Origin: Pantoea phytobeneficialis
GTDB lineage: Bacteria > Pseudomonadota > Gammaproteobacteria > Enterobacterales > Enterobacteriaceae
Direction of reading: 5' to 3'
Assembly (NCBI RefSeq): GCF_009728735.1
Contig: NZ_CP024636.1
Coordinates: 3,866,504-3,930,503, forward strand
DNA: 64,000 nucleotides
Shown here: in pieces, positions 30,245-39,972 of the stretch
Layout of the letters: every line of letters starts with the position of its first letter
How positions within the stretch are numbered: the first letter of the stretch is position 1
Made by a program: the position numbers and the translations under genes
The notes under the pieces: generated by a model
The model's database searches: none
What the model was told of the DNA's origin: nothing
Seen by the model: the letters and a program-made list of their open reading frames with translations, nothing else

Positions 30245-31762
30245 TTATTGTTGGATCATCTCTGGATTAACAAACTGCCACAGCAGCTCGAACAAATCAG
30301 TGGCCAGCATACCGCGTGTACCGCGCTGGCGGGCAACGGCGTCCGCTGCTGCACCATGCGCCACGCAGCCTGCACAGGCCGCATCAAACAGGGCCAGTTT
30401 TTGGCCCATCAGCGCGGCAATAATGCCGCTTAATATATCGCCCATACCGCCAGAGGCCATACCGGCATTGCCAACATCGCTGATGACCAGGTTTCCCTGG
30501 TCATCAGCGATCACCGTACCCGCCCCTTTCAACACCACGACGCCACCGTAGCGTTTGACCAATGTCTGGGCGGCATGGATGCGGTCGCTCTCAATTTCGC
30601 TGGTCTTGACGCCCAGCAGACGCGCCGCTTCGCCGGGATGTGGCGTAATGATGCGATTCTGACGGTAATCCGCATTGATTGCCAGCAGGTTGAGCGCATC
30701 CGCATCCCAAAGCATCGGCTTTTCGCAGGCTACAACCGTTTTCAGCGCCTGTTTACCCCAATCGCGCTGGCCCAAGCCTGGGCCAATGGCAATCACATCC
30801 GCCCATTCCAACGCCTGCTGTAGCCGTTCTTCGACCAGCGCATCCACCATCAGTTCCGGTCGGGCGGTCAGGATTGGCGCGATATTATCTTCATGCGTCA
30901 GCACGCGCACAAGCCCTGCCCCGGCACGCAATGCTGCTTCTGCCGTCATGCGAATCGCGCCCGCCGTTCCCCGATCCCCGCCAACCACCAGTAAACGACC
31001 ATGATCGCCCTTATGCGAGGTGGCTTTACGCGGCTTCAGCCAACGAGAGAGGTCCTGAGCATCAACACGCTGCATCGGTGCCGGGTTACCCGCAAGAAAG
31101 ACCGACAGCCCCAGCTCATCGACATGCAATTGCCCGATATAATCACGCGCTTTGCCGGTAAGTTGTCCGGGTTTCAACACAATCATGCTTAAGGTATGCG
31201 CGGCCAGCATAGTCGCCCCCGGCGCCGTACCGTTGGCTGCCGCCAGCCCTGAAGGCATGTCGATTGCCAGCACCGGTGCCGCATGAGCATTGGCGAGCGT
31301 AATCAGATGGTCATAAGGTGCAGCAGGCGCACGGTTCAGCCCGGTGCCGAGCAGAGCATCAATGATCACCTCAACCTGTTCCGGCCAGCAGGCATCGGCT
31401 GCATGAATCACTCCGCCTGCCGCCAGCCATGCTTCACGCGCTTGCTGCGCTTCTTCCGGTAGCGGTTTGCTGCCTTCACACGCCAGCAGCGTGACCGTGA
31501 TGCCTGCCGCTTGCGCCAGTCGCGCCACCACATATCCATCGCCGCCGTTGTTGCCGTGCCCGCAGAGAACCAACCAGTGACTGGCTTCAGGCCATAAGCG
31601 ACGTGCCAGTTCATAGCTGGCCTGCCCGGCGCGCTGCATCAGTTCATACAGGGTCAGTCCCAGGCTGTCGGCGGCATCGCGCTCCAGTTTTCCTATCGCC
31701 TGCGCAGGCCAGACAGAGTGTGATAAACTGCGCGTGTTAGCGTTCAATTCCTGGTTTCTCAT
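30245..31762 (-). CDS. nnr: Nnr (YjeF), bifunctional NAD(P)H-hydrate epimerase / ADP-dependent dehydratase
   Basis: 505 residues (E. coli 515). Repairs hydrated NADH and NADPH. The N-terminal YjeF_N epimerase domain (about 15-215) holds LVLCGHGNNGGDGYVVARLA. The C-terminal ribokinase-like dehydratase (about 225-500) holds HKGDHGRLLVVGGDRGTAGA, ITPHPGEAARLLG and NAGMASGGMGDILSGIIAAL. Its ATG (31762-31760) overlaps the queG ATG (31761-31763) on the other strand within the tetranucleotide CATG. It therefore has no separate upstream region. Confidence 0.95.
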   Translation of the reverse strand: MRNQELNANTRSLSHSVWPAQAIGKLERDAADSLGLTLYELMQRAGQASYELARRLWPEASHWLVLCGHGNNGGDGYVVARLAQAAGITVTLLACEGSKPLPEEAQQAREAWLAAGGVIHAADACWPEQVEVIIDALLGTGLNRAPAAPYDHLITLANAHAAPVLAIDMPSGLAAANGTAPGATMLAAHTLSMIVLKPGQLTGKARDYIGQLHVDELGLSVFLAGNPAPMQRVDAQDLSRWLKPRKATSHKGDHGRLLVVGGDRGTAGAIRMTAEAALRAGAGLVRVLTHEDNIAPILTARPELMVDALVEERLQQALEWADVIAIGPGLGQRDWGKQALKTVVACEKPMLWDADALNLLAINADYRQNRIITPHPGEAARLLGVKTSEIESDRIHAAQTLVKRYGGVVVLKGAGTVIADDQGNLVISDVGNAGMASGGMGDILSGIIAALMGQKLALFDAACAGCVAHGAAADAVARQRGTRGMLATDLFELLWQFVNPEMIQQ

Positions 31763-32900
31763 GTCATACCCTCTCGATCTTCAACAGCTTGCTCAACAGA
31801 TTAAACTCTGGGGGCGCGAACTCGGCTTCCAGCAAGTCGGTATTTGCGATACCGATCTCAGCCTTGAAGAACCCAGGTTGCAGGCGTGGCTGGATAAACA
31901 ATACCACGGTGAGATGGAGTGGATGGCGCGTCATGGCATGATGCGCGCGCGTCCCCATGAGTTACTACCCGGCACATTGCGGGTGATCAGCGTTCGTATG
32001 AATTACCTGCCGGCCAAAGCGGCCTTCGCCAGCACGCTGAAAAATCCGCAACTGGGTTATGTCAGCCGCTATGCGCTGGGCCGCGATTATCACAAAGTAT
32101 TACGCAATCGACTGAAAAAGCTCGGGGAAAAGATTCAGGAGCAGTGTGGCGAACTGAATTTCCGCCCATTTGTTGATTCCGCCCCGCTGCTGGAACGTCC
32201 ACTGGCAGCCAAAGCAGGCCTGGGCTGGACCGGCAAACATTCACTGATTCTCAACCGTGAAGCGGGTTCGTGGTTTTTCCTCGGCGAGTTGCTGATCGAC
32301 TTGCCGTTGCCAGTAGATACCCCGCAGGAAGAACAGTGTGGCCGTTGTGTCGCCTGTATGACCATCTGCCCGACATCAGCGATTGTCGAGCCGTACACCG
32401 TAGATGCGCGACGTTGTATCTCTTACCTGACCATTGAACTGGAAGGTGCCATCCCGGAAGAGTTTCGCCCGCTGATTGGCAACCGTATCTATGGTTGCGA
32501 CGATTGCCAGTTGATTTGTCCGTGGAACCGCTATGGGCAACTCACCGACGAAGACGATTTTTCACCGCGTGCCGTGCTGCATGCACCACCGCTCACCACG
32601 CTGTTTATGTGGGATGAAGCAAAATTTTTGCGCGTGACTGAAGGGTCGGCCATTCGCCGTATTGGACATCTGCGTTGGTTGCGTAACGTAGCGGTGGCAT
32701 TGGGCAATGCGCCCTGGTCAGAAGAAAATATCGCCGTGTTGCAACAGCGTTCAGGAGAGCATCCCTTGCTGGATGAACATATCGATTGGGCGCTGGCTCA
32801 ACAGCGTGAGAAGCGTGCCGCTCTTAAAGTTGAGGTCCAGCCTGCACAGAAATTGCGTCTGGTACGAGCGATTGAAAAAGGTCTGGCGCGTGATGCGTGA
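31761..32900 (+). CDS. queG: QueG, epoxyqueuosine reductase
   Basis: 379 residues, as in E. coli. Cobalamin-dependent last step of queuosine synthesis in tRNA wobble position 34. Two ferredoxin-type [4Fe-4S] motifs are visible: CGRCVACMTICPTSAI (about 194-209) and CDDCQLICPW (about 244-253). The conserved RPFVDSAPLLERPLAAKAGL lies before them. ATG 31761 gives the E. coli-like MSYPLDLQQLAQ start; the frame is open nine codons upstream. It is divergent from nnr with overlapping start codons, and is followed by the datA-like region. Confidence 0.96.
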   Translation: MSYPLDLQQLAQQIKLWGRELGFQQVGICDTDLSLEEPRLQAWLDKQYHGEMEWMARHGMMRARPHELLPGTLRVISVRMNYLPAKAAFASTLKNPQLGYVSRYALGRDYHKVLRNRLKKLGEKIQEQCGELNFRPFVDSAPLLERPLAAKAGLGWTGKHSLILNREAGSWFFLGELLIDLPLPVDTPQEEQCGRCVACMTICPTSAIVEPYTVDARRCISYLTIELEGAIPEEFRPLIGNRIYGCDDCQLICPWNRYGQLTDEDDFSPRAVLHAPPLTTLFMWDEAKFLRVTEGSAIRRIGHLRWLRNVAVALGNAPWSEENIAVLQQRSGEHPLLDEHIDWALAQQREKRAALKVEVQPAQKLRLVRAIEKGLARDA

Positions 32901-32926
32901 TTGAACAAATTTGCAGGATAAAATCC

Positions 32927-33176
32927 TTTTCCACATGCTGTGAATAAAATTATCAAGCCGATTAACGGGATGCCCCGTTATATCGTCCAGTAAGTTTAAC
33001 AACAGTCTGAAACATGAAAAAATAGATTAAAATCAATAAATTATAAATTTATCGTAAACATTTATACATACATTAGGATATAAGCAATCGTCCAGAGCCT
33101 GTGGATAACTCTGTTCAAAACGGTTTTGCATATAGGGTAAAACGCCGTCTGAATGCACCGGGCAGATTGTGGATAA
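32927..33176. promoter_or_regulatory. datA: datA-like locus: four DnaA boxes around an IHF site
   Basis: Four 9-mers fit the DnaA-box consensus TTWTNCACA: TTTTCCACA at 32927-32935 (plus); TTATTCACA at 32939-32947, TTATCCACA at 33100-33108 and TTATCCACA at 33168-33176 (all minus). Between the pairs, AATCAATAAATTA (33031-33043) fits the IHF consensus WATCAANNNNTTR exactly, in an AT-rich stretch. E. coli datA, which binds DnaA and promotes ATP-DnaA hydrolysis with IHF, lies at the same place between queG and the glyVXY tRNAs. A weaker box (TTATACATA) occurs at 33062. No gene lies in this 425-bp gap. Confidence 0.72.
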
Positions 33177-33325
33177 CCTGCTGGCCTATCAAGGCAGCGA
33201 CTGTCGTCAGTTCATCAATTTTTGACTTTGCAGCATTGCGCAAACTTTCCAGAAAACGGTTTGGCTGCCACAGTTTTAGTTTTGCTCGTGACCGAAGACA
33301 AATAACTTAAATGAATATTCAAAAC

Positions 33326-33401
<76 letters not shown>

Positions 33402-33426
33402 GTAGGAGGTACTGCTATACAAATTT

Positions 33427-33502
<76 letters not shown>

Positions 33503-33528
33503 ATAGGAGGTACTGCTGAACCAAATTT

Positions 33529-33604
<76 letters not shown>

Positions 33605-33654
33605 ATCATCTTGGTTCTGGCCGCACCGAAATTCTTCATCGGTACGGGGTGCGC

Positions 33655-33682
33655 ATTATACGAGAAATCCTTTCCATCGCAA
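33655..33682 (-). promoter_or_regulatory. tRNA-Gly operon promoter
   Basis: On the minus strand TTGCGA, a 16-bp spacer and a perfect TATAAT are followed by a GC-rich discriminator (GCGCACCCC), typical of stable-RNA promoters under growth-rate and ppGpp control. Confidence 0.75.
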
Positions 33683-33766
33683 GAGCCTGAAAGCAAAATT
33701 TTGCGCTTTCTGCGCGTTTGCCGATTAATTCAGCAACCTGCTGTTTTCCTGCGCACCCGAAGGCGA

Positions 33767-34315
33767 TTAAAGCTGCAAAAAATGCTCGCGGTAATACGCC
33801 AGTTCCGCCACGGACTCGCGGATATCATCCAATGCCTGATGGCTGCCGCTTTTTTTGAAGCCTGGCAGGATGTCTGGCTTCCAGCGACGCGCCAACTCTT
33901 TCAGGGTACTGACATCGAGATAACGGTAGTGGAAATAAGCCTCCAGCTCCGGCATATATTTGAACAGGAAGCGACGATCCTGACCGATGCTGTTGCCACA
34001 AATCGGCGAGGTATTAGCAGGCACCCACTGTTGCAAAAATTCGATAGTCGCCAGTTCTGCGGCACGATCGTCAAACTGGCTGGCCTTCACGCGATCCACC
34101 AGACCGCTGTTGGTATGGGTACGCACATTCCAGTCATCCATCAGCGCCAACTGCGCATCGGACTGATGTACCGCCATCACCGGCCCTTCCGCCAGAATAT
34201 TCAGATTGGCATCCGTTACCAGCGTAGCGATCTCAATGATGCGATCGCGTTCTGGATCCAGCCCGGTCATTTCGAGGTCGATCCAAATCAGATTATTTTC
34301 ATTTCCAGCTGTCAT
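33767..34315 (-). CDS. orn: Orn, oligoribonuclease
   Basis: 182 residues (E. coli 181). DEDDh-family exonuclease that degrades RNA di- to pentanucleotides, including pGpG from cyclic-di-GMP turnover; essential in E. coli. First acidic motif [20 protein letters not shown] (about 10-29), then [12 protein letters not shown], and the final [14 protein letters not shown] with catalytic His and Asp. ATG 34315 fits the family start; an ATG at 34345 would add ten unrelated residues. It is divergent from rsgA. Confidence 0.96.
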   Translation of the reverse strand: MTAGNENNLIWIDLEMTGLDPERDRIIEIATLVTDANLNILAEGPVMAVHQSDAQLALMDDWNVRTHTNSGLVDRVKASQFDDRAAELATIEFLQQWVPANTSPICGNSIGQDRRFLFKYMPELEAYFHYRYLDVSTLKELARRWKPDILPGFKKSGSHQALDDIRESVAELAYYREHFLQL

Positions 34316-34417
34316 GCATTTTCCGCCCGTTGCCAAAGTCGTCATTACACTAAATTAAGGTGTATCATAGACGTTTTGCCCAGCGGGGCGAAGCCTGGCG
34401 AAAGCGTGAGAGGATGC

Positions 34418-35467
34418 GTGAGCAAAAATAAACTGTCGAAGGGTCAACAACGTCGCGTAAGCGCGAACCATGAGCGTCGTCTGAAGCAACGGAGCGAAAA
34501 GCCGGAACCGGATGATAGCCTGTTTGGGGAGCCAACCGATGGCGTAGTGATCAGCCGCTTCGGCATGCACGCAGACGTTGAAGACAGCGCAGGCGAGGTG
34601 CATCGCTGCAATATTCGTCGCACCATTCGATCGCTGGTTACCGGCGATCGCGTGGTCTGGCGTGCGGCCAATGAGAACGGCGGCAAAGGGATCGTCGAAG
34701 CGGTATACGATCGTACCAGCGTATTGACGCGCCCCGACTTCTACGACGGTGTCAAACCGATCGCCGCCAATATCGATCAGATCATTATCGTGTCGGCGAT
34801 CCTGCCTGAGTTGTCACTTAACATCATCGATCGTTATCTGGTCGCCAGTGAAACCCTGGGGATCGAGCCACTGCTGGTATTGAACAAAACCGATCTGCTG
34901 GACGATGAAGCGCGTGCTTTTGTTGATGAACAGATGGCGATTTACCGCCACATTGGTTATCGCGTCCTGATGGTGTCCAGCCGCGCCAAAAACGGCCTCG
35001 ATGAGCTGGAAGCTGCGTTAACCGGACGTATCAGCATCTTTGCCGGGCAGTCCGGTGTCGGCAAATCCAGCCTGCTGAATGCGCTGCTGGGCCTCGATGT
35101 CGCGGGTGATGAGATCCTGACTAACGACGTGTCGGATGTTTCAGGTCTTGGCCAGCACACCACCACTGCCGCACGCTTGTACCATTTCCCGCACGGCGGC
35201 GATGTGATTGATTCGCCGGGTGTACGCGAATTTGGTTTATGGCACCTGGAGCCGGAACAAATCACCCGTGGATTTGTCGAATTCCGTGAGTTTCTTGGCA
35301 GTTGCAAGTTTCGCGACTGCAAACACGGCAATGATCCCGGCTGTGCTATTCGTGAAGCGGTAGAGAACGGCATCATCGATGCTTCTCGCTTCGATAACTA
35401 CCACCGAATTCTGGAAAGCATGGCGCAAGTAAAAACGCGTAAAAACTTTTCCGCCAGCGAAGATTAA
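34418..35467 (+). CDS. rsgA: RsgA, small-subunit biogenesis GTPase
   Basis: 349 residues (E. coli 350). Circularly permuted GTPase that checks late 30S maturation. An N-terminal basic tail and OB-fold (about 35-105, starting [19 protein letters not shown]) precede the permuted G motifs in the order G4 (LNKTDLL), G1 ([15 protein letters not shown]), G3 (DSPGVREFG). A C-terminal zinc domain follows with [14 protein letters not shown]. The start is GTG (34418-34420) with GAGAGGA just upstream. The same frame stays open far upstream through the tRNA genes, but that stretch is not part of the protein. Confidence 0.95.
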   Translation: MSKNKLSKGQQRRVSANHERRLKQRSEKPEPDDSLFGEPTDGVVISRFGMHADVEDSAGEVHRCNIRRTIRSLVTGDRVVWRAANENGGKGIVEAVYDRTSVLTRPDFYDGVKPIAANIDQIIIVSAILPELSLNIIDRYLVASETLGIEPLLVLNKTDLLDDEARAFVDEQMAIYRHIGYRVLMVSSRAKNGLDELEAALTGRISIFAGQSGVGKSSLLNALLGLDVAGDEILTNDVSDVSGLGQHTTTAARLYHFPHGGDVIDSPGVREFGLWHLEPEQITRGFVEFREFLGSCKFRDCKHGNDPGCAIREAVENGIIDASRFDNYHRILESMAQVKTRKNFSASED

Positions 35468-35469
35468 CG

Positions 35470-35599
35470 GTTATACCCAAAATCATTCGAACGGCAGGAA
35501 GGCGGCAAACGAGTGAATCCCAGGCGCTTACTCAGGTAAGTGACTGGGGTCAGCGAGCCCAGCCAACGCACCTGCCGTTTGAAGGATGGAGGGTATACA
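35470..35599. repeat. ERIC element
   Basis: An approximately 130-bp element bounded by TTATACCC and GGGTATA. It contains the diagnostic core GTGAATCCCAGGCGCTTACT and AGGTAAGTGACTGGGGTCAG, matching the ERIC1/ERIC2 primer regions. It lies in the rsgA-psd gap and would form a long hairpin in transcripts. Such elements are non-autonomous and typical of Enterobacterales. Confidence 0.93.
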
Positions 35600-35684
35600 A
35601 CGGCACATTCGCCAACTGACCGGGGCGCTGCTACAATCCGCCCCCTTTTGTATAAACGATGTGTAATAAAGCCAGGAGGCTAAG

Positions 35685-36581
35685 GTGTTTGATCGTTTTA
35701 AGCTCGGCCTGAATCATATTCTGCCTAAGAAAGGACTGACCGAACTTGCCGGTTGGGGTGCCAGTCGTCGTGGTGGCTGGCTGACCAAAGCGGTCATCGA
35801 TATTTTTGTCTGGTACTACAAAGTGGATATGGCGGAAGCCAGCAAACCAGACACCGCCAGCTATCGCACCTTTAATGATTTCTTCGTGCGCCCGTTAAAA
35901 GAGGGGGCTCGCCCGATCGATCCCGATGCCACGCTGCTGGCTCTGCCTGCCGATGGTGCCATCAGTCAGTTAGGTCGCATCGAAGGGGATCAGATTTTCC
36001 AGGCCAAAGGCCATTACTACTCGTTGCAGGCACTGCTGGCGGGTAATGATACACTGGCGGAACAGTTCCAGGACGGTGAGTTTGTCACCACTTACCTCGC
36101 CCCGCGTGATTATCACCGGGTACATATGCCGTGTAACGGTATCCTGCGCGAAATGATTTACGTGCCAGGCGACCTTTACTCCGTCAACCCTCTGACCGCG
36201 CGTAACATTCCAAACCTGTTTGCACGTAACGAGCGCGTGATTTGTGTGTTCGATACCGATCATGGTCCGATGGTACAGATTCTGGTTGGTGCAACCATCG
36301 TGGGAAGTATCGAAACCGTTTGGGCCGGTACCATCACGCCGCCACGCGAAGGGGTGATCAAACGCTGGCACTACCCGGCAGCCGATCATGATGGCGCGGT
36401 AGTGCTGCTGAAGGGCCAGGAAATGGGACGCTTCAAGCTGGGTTCCACCGTCATCAACCTGTTTGCCCCGAAGCGCGTCAAACTGGCAGAGAGCCTGGAA
36501 GCGGAGAGCAAAACCCGTCTTGGTCAGCCGCTGGCTATCGCGCTGCCGCAGCAGGGTGAAACCACCCCGCTCGCCGACTAA
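35685..36581 (+). CDS. psd: Psd, phosphatidylserine decarboxylase proenzyme
   Basis: 298 residues (E. coli 322; the shortfall is in the variable C-terminal tail). Makes phosphatidylethanolamine from phosphatidylserine at the inner membrane. The self-cleavage motif LGST is at 252-255, with Gly253-Ser254 forming the pyruvoyl group. The conserved [16 protein letters not shown] and [20 protein letters not shown] are intact. The start codon is GTG with AGGAGG 6 nt upstream. It is 14 bp before mscM and almost certainly co-transcribed with it, as in E. coli. Confidence 0.96.
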   Translation: MFDRFKLGLNHILPKKGLTELAGWGASRRGGWLTKAVIDIFVWYYKVDMAEASKPDTASYRTFNDFFVRPLKEGARPIDPDATLLALPADGAISQLGRIEGDQIFQAKGHYYSLQALLAGNDTLAEQFQDGEFVTTYLAPRDYHRVHMPCNGILREMIYVPGDLYSVNPLTARNIPNLFARNERVICVFDTDHGPMVQILVGATIVGSIETVWAGTITPPREGVIKRWHYPAADHDGAVVLLKGQEMGRFKLGSTVINLFAPKRVKLAESLEAESKTRLGQPLAIALPQQGETTPLAD

Positions 36582-36595
36582 CAGGACAACTCCCT

Positions 36596-39500
36596 GTGCG
36601 TGCCTTTCTTATCCTGCTGCTGAGTTTGTGGCTCAGCAGCCCTGTTTTTGCGGCCAGCGTGCCGCAAGCCAGTGACCTGAAACAGGAACTGGATGCCGTC
36701 AAATCCGCTAAAAGCTCCCCTGCCCAAACCGAACAAATTCAGACGCTGGAAACGGCACTCAATTTCCTTGCTGAACGCGATGATTCGCTGGAGCGGGCAA
36801 AGCAATATCAGCAGGTAATTGACGACTTCCCCCGTCTGGCGCGAGAACTACGCCAGCAACTCGCCAGCATGACCAGTGAGAGCAGCAAAACGGTGCGCAA
36901 TAATATGAGCAGCACCGAACTGGATCAGGAGATTTTGCAGGTCAGCAGTCAGTTACTGGAAGAGGGACGTCAGGCACAGCAGGAGCAGGATCGCGCACGC
37001 GAAATCAGCGATTCGCTGTCGCAGTTGCCGCAGCAGCAGACCGAGGCGCGCCGGGCCATGACGGAGAGCGACCGTCGCGTGCAGGGCGCGTCAACCGCCA
37101 CCACCCCGCAGGAACAAGCCCAGATCTATGCACGTCAGGCGGAGAACGCCGCCAACAAAGCGCGTGTGGATGAACTGGAACTGGCGCAACTCTCCGCCAA
37201 TAACCGTCAGGAATTGGCGCGCATGCGTGCCGAAGTGCATCAACGTCAGGCCTCACAACTGGATAATTACCTGCAAGCGCTGCGCAATCAGTTGAACAAT
37301 CAGCGCCAGCGTGAGGCTGAACAGGCACTGGAACGTACCGAGCAATTGGCGGAAAACAGCGGCGATCTGCCCAGCGCCATTAGCGAACAATTCCGGGTAA
37401 ACCGTGAGCTGTCTGCTGACCTTAATCAGCAGGCACAACGCATGGATTTGGTCGCCTCGCAGCAACGCCTGGCGACCAATCAGACGTTGCAAGTTCGTCA
37501 GGCACTGAGCACCCTGCGTGAGCAATCGCAATGGCTGGGCGCATCGAACCTGTTGGGCGAGGCCTTGCGCGCGCAGGTGGCGCGTCTGCCGGATATGCCC
37601 AAATCACAGCAGATCGACAACGAAATGGGCCAGTTGCGCGTACAACGGCTCCGTTATGAGGATTTGCTGGAGCGTCAGCAGGCATTACGCAAAGAGAAGC
37701 AGGATGATGGCACGCCTTTCACCAGTGAACAGAGCCGCATTCTGGAAGCCCAGCTGAAAACTCAGCGCGAGTTGCTTAACTCCTTAATTTCCGGCTGCGA
37801 TACGCTGATTCTGGAAATCACCAAACTCAAAGTTTCCAATACCCAGCTACAGGATGCACTGACGGAAGTGCGCGATGCCACCCATCGTTATCTGTTCTGG
37901 ACCGCTGATGTCAGTGCGGTTGACCTGAGCTTTCCGGTGGATACCGCACAAGCCCTGGCACGGCTGTTATCGCTTGATACGCTGGGCCAGTTAGGCAAAG
38001 CACTGGCGATGATGTTTACCAGCAAGGAAACGGTGCTACCGATTCTGGGAGCCGTGCTGCTGGTTGGGTTCAGCATCAGTTCACGCCGCCACTATCATGC
38101 TTTTCTGGCACGAGCCGCCAGCAAAGTGGGCAAGGTGACACAGGATCACTTCGGCCTGACAATGCGCACGGTGTTCTGGTCGATTCTGGTCGCCGTGCCG
38201 ATTCCGGTGTTATGGGCGGCCCTCGGTTATGGTTTGCAGGAAGCCTGGCCCTACCCGATAGCGGTGGCAATTGGCGATGGCATCACCGCCACGCTGCCTC
38301 TGCTGTGGGCGTTTATGATCAGCGCCTCTTTTGCCCGCCCCAATGGCCTGTTTGTCGTGCATTTCCGCTGGCCTCAGGCGCGTGTGGCACGCGCAATGCG
38401 TTATTACTCGCTTACCGTTGGCCTGATTGTGCCGTTGATCATGCTGTTGATCGCTTTTGCCAACCTGGAAGATCGTGAGTTCTCCTCGACGCTTGGCAGG
38501 CTGTGCTTCATCCTGATTTGCGGTGCATTAAGCATCGTGACCGTCAGCCTGAAGCGCGCCGGCATCCCGCTGTACCTGGATAAAGAAGGCAACGGCGATA
38601 ACTTTATCAACCGCATTTTGTGGAACCTGATGATCGCCATTCCACTGGTTGCGGCCCTCGCCTCCTGCATTGGCTATCTGGCGACTGCGCAGGCACTGCT
38701 GGCACGCCTGGAAACTTCCGTCGGCATCTGGTTCTTCCTGCTGGTGATTTACCATATTGTTCGCCGCTGGATGTTAATCCAACGCCGCCGTATCGCCTTT
38801 GACCGCGCCCGCCAGCGTCGTGCAGAAATGCTGGCCAACCGTGCGCGCAGTGAAGAGGATAAAGAGCAGCCTGCCACCAGCATTGAGGGCGTGGGAGTGG
38901 AAGCGGATGAACCCATCATCGATCTGGATGCTATCAGCGCCCAGTCGCTGCGCCTGGTTCGTTCGATTCTGACCCTGATTGCCCTGGTGTCGGTGATTGT
39001 GTTGTGGTCGGAGATTCACTCGGCGTTCGGTTTCCTCGAAAATATCCGCCTGTGGGATGTCAGCACCACGGTGCAGGGGGTGGAAAGCATCCAGCCAATT
39101 ACCCTCGGTTCGATTCTGATCGCCATTCTGGTGCTGATTATTACCACCCAGTTGGTGCGCAATATGCCTGCGCTGCTGGAGCTGGCGCTGTTGCAGCACC
39201 TGAGCCTGACGCCTGGCACCGGCTACGCCATCACCACGGTGACCAAATATATCCTGATGCTGATTGGCGGACTGATTGGCTTCTCGATGATTGGCATTGA
39301 ATGGGCGAAGCTGCAATGGCTGGTCGCCGCGCTGGGTGTTGGTCTGGGCTTCGGTTTACAGGAGATTTTCGCCAATTTTATTTCTGGCCTGATTATCCTG
39401 TTCGAGAAGCCGATTCGTATCGGCGATACCGTCACCATCCGCGATCTCACCGGGAGTATCACCCGCATCAATACCCGTGCGACCACCATCACCGACTGGG

Positions 39501-39937
39501 ATCGCAAAGAGATTATCGTGCCGAATAAGGCGTTTATTACCGAGCAGTTCGTTAACTGGTCGCTTTCCGATTCGGTGACGCGTGTGGTGCTGACTATCCC
39601 GGCACCGGCTGGGGTGAATAGCGACGAAGTGACCTTGATCCTGAAACAAGCGGCCGAACGCTGTACCTACGTACTGGATACGCCGCCCCCGGACGTGTTC
39701 CTTGTCGATCTGCAACAAGGTATCCAGTTGTTTGAACTGCGAGTCTACGCCGCCGAAATGGGCCACCGCATGCCGCTACGCCATGAACTGCATCAGCTGA
39801 TTTTGCATGGTTTTGCCGAGCACGGTATCGAAATGCCCTTCCCGCCTTTCCAGGTTCGTATGGAAACCCTGGGCAAGAAAAGCCCGGCCAGCAATGGCAC
39901 ACCTGCGGCACGGAATTATAAGTCGGGTGGGTTGTAA
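36596..39937 (+). CDS. mscM: MscM (YjeP), miniconductance mechanosensitive channel, MscS superfamily
   Basis: 1113 residues (E. coli 1107). Large MscS-family channel protecting against hypo-osmotic shock. A signal peptide (residues 1-20, ending VFAA) is followed by a long periplasmic coiled-coil region (about 25-480, rich in Gln, Arg, Glu and Leu). About eleven membrane segments follow (480-970). The MscS pore and beta domain includes ALGVGLGFGLQEIFANFISG, FEKPIRIGDTVTI and IIVPNKAFITEQFVNWSLSD. The start is GTG, consistent with coupling to psd. Downstream the neighbour is mdh, not the frd region of E. coli. Confidence 0.95.
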   Translation: MRAFLILLLSLWLSSPVFAASVPQASDLKQELDAVKSAKSSPAQTEQIQTLETALNFLAERDDSLERAKQYQQVIDDFPRLARELRQQLASMTSESSKTVRNNMSSTELDQEILQVSSQLLEEGRQAQQEQDRAREISDSLSQLPQQQTEARRAMTESDRRVQGASTATTPQEQAQIYARQAENAANKARVDELELAQLSANNRQELARMRAEVHQRQASQLDNYLQALRNQLNNQRQREAEQALERTEQLAENSGDLPSAISEQFRVNRELSADLNQQAQRMDLVASQQRLATNQTLQVRQALSTLREQSQWLGASNLLGEALRAQVARLPDMPKSQQIDNEMGQLRVQRLRYEDLLERQQALRKEKQDDGTPFTSEQSRILEAQLKTQRELLNSLISGCDTLILEITKLKVSNTQLQDALTEVRDATHRYLFWTADVSAVDLSFPVDTAQALARLLSLDTLGQLGKALAMMFTSKETVLPILGAVLLVGFSISSRRHYHAFLARAASKVGKVTQDHFGLTMRTVFWSILVAVPIPVLWAALGYGLQEAWPYPIAVAIGDGITATLPLLWAFMISASFARPNGLFVVHFRWPQARVARAMRYYSLTVGLIVPLIMLLIAFANLEDREFSSTLGRLCFILICGALSIVTVSLKRAGIPLYLDKEGNGDNFINRILWNLMIAIPLVAALASCIGYLATAQALLARLETSVGIWFFLLVIYHIVRRWMLIQRRRIAFDRARQRRAEMLANRARSEEDKEQPATSIEGVGVEADEPIIDLDAISAQSLRLVRSILTLIALVSVIVLWSEIHSAFGFLENIRLWDVSTTVQGVESIQPITLGSILIAILVLIITTQLVRNMPALLELALLQHLSLTPGTGYAITTVTKYILMLIGGLIGFSMIGIEWAKLQWLVAALGVGLGFGLQEIFANFISGLIILFEKPIRIGDTVTIRDLTGSITRINTRATTITDWDRKEIIVPNKAFITEQFVNWSLSDSVTRVVLTIPAPAGVNSDEVTLILKQAAERCTYVLDTPPPDVFLVDLQQGIQLFELRVYAAEMGHRMPLRHELHQLILHGFAEHGIEMPFPPFQVRMETLGKKSPASNGTPAARNYKSGGL

Positions 39938-39965
39938 AAATGAGGTGCGCAGTGGATGCGCACCT
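39938..39965 (-). terminator. Terminator of mdh, between convergent mscM and mdh
   Basis: Perfect 8-bp stem AGGTGCGC/GCGCACCT with a 7-nt loop. On the minus strand it is followed by CATTTTT, so it points out of mdh; on the plus strand the tail is not U-rich. Confidence 0.75.
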
Positions 39966-39972
39966 GGTCAGT

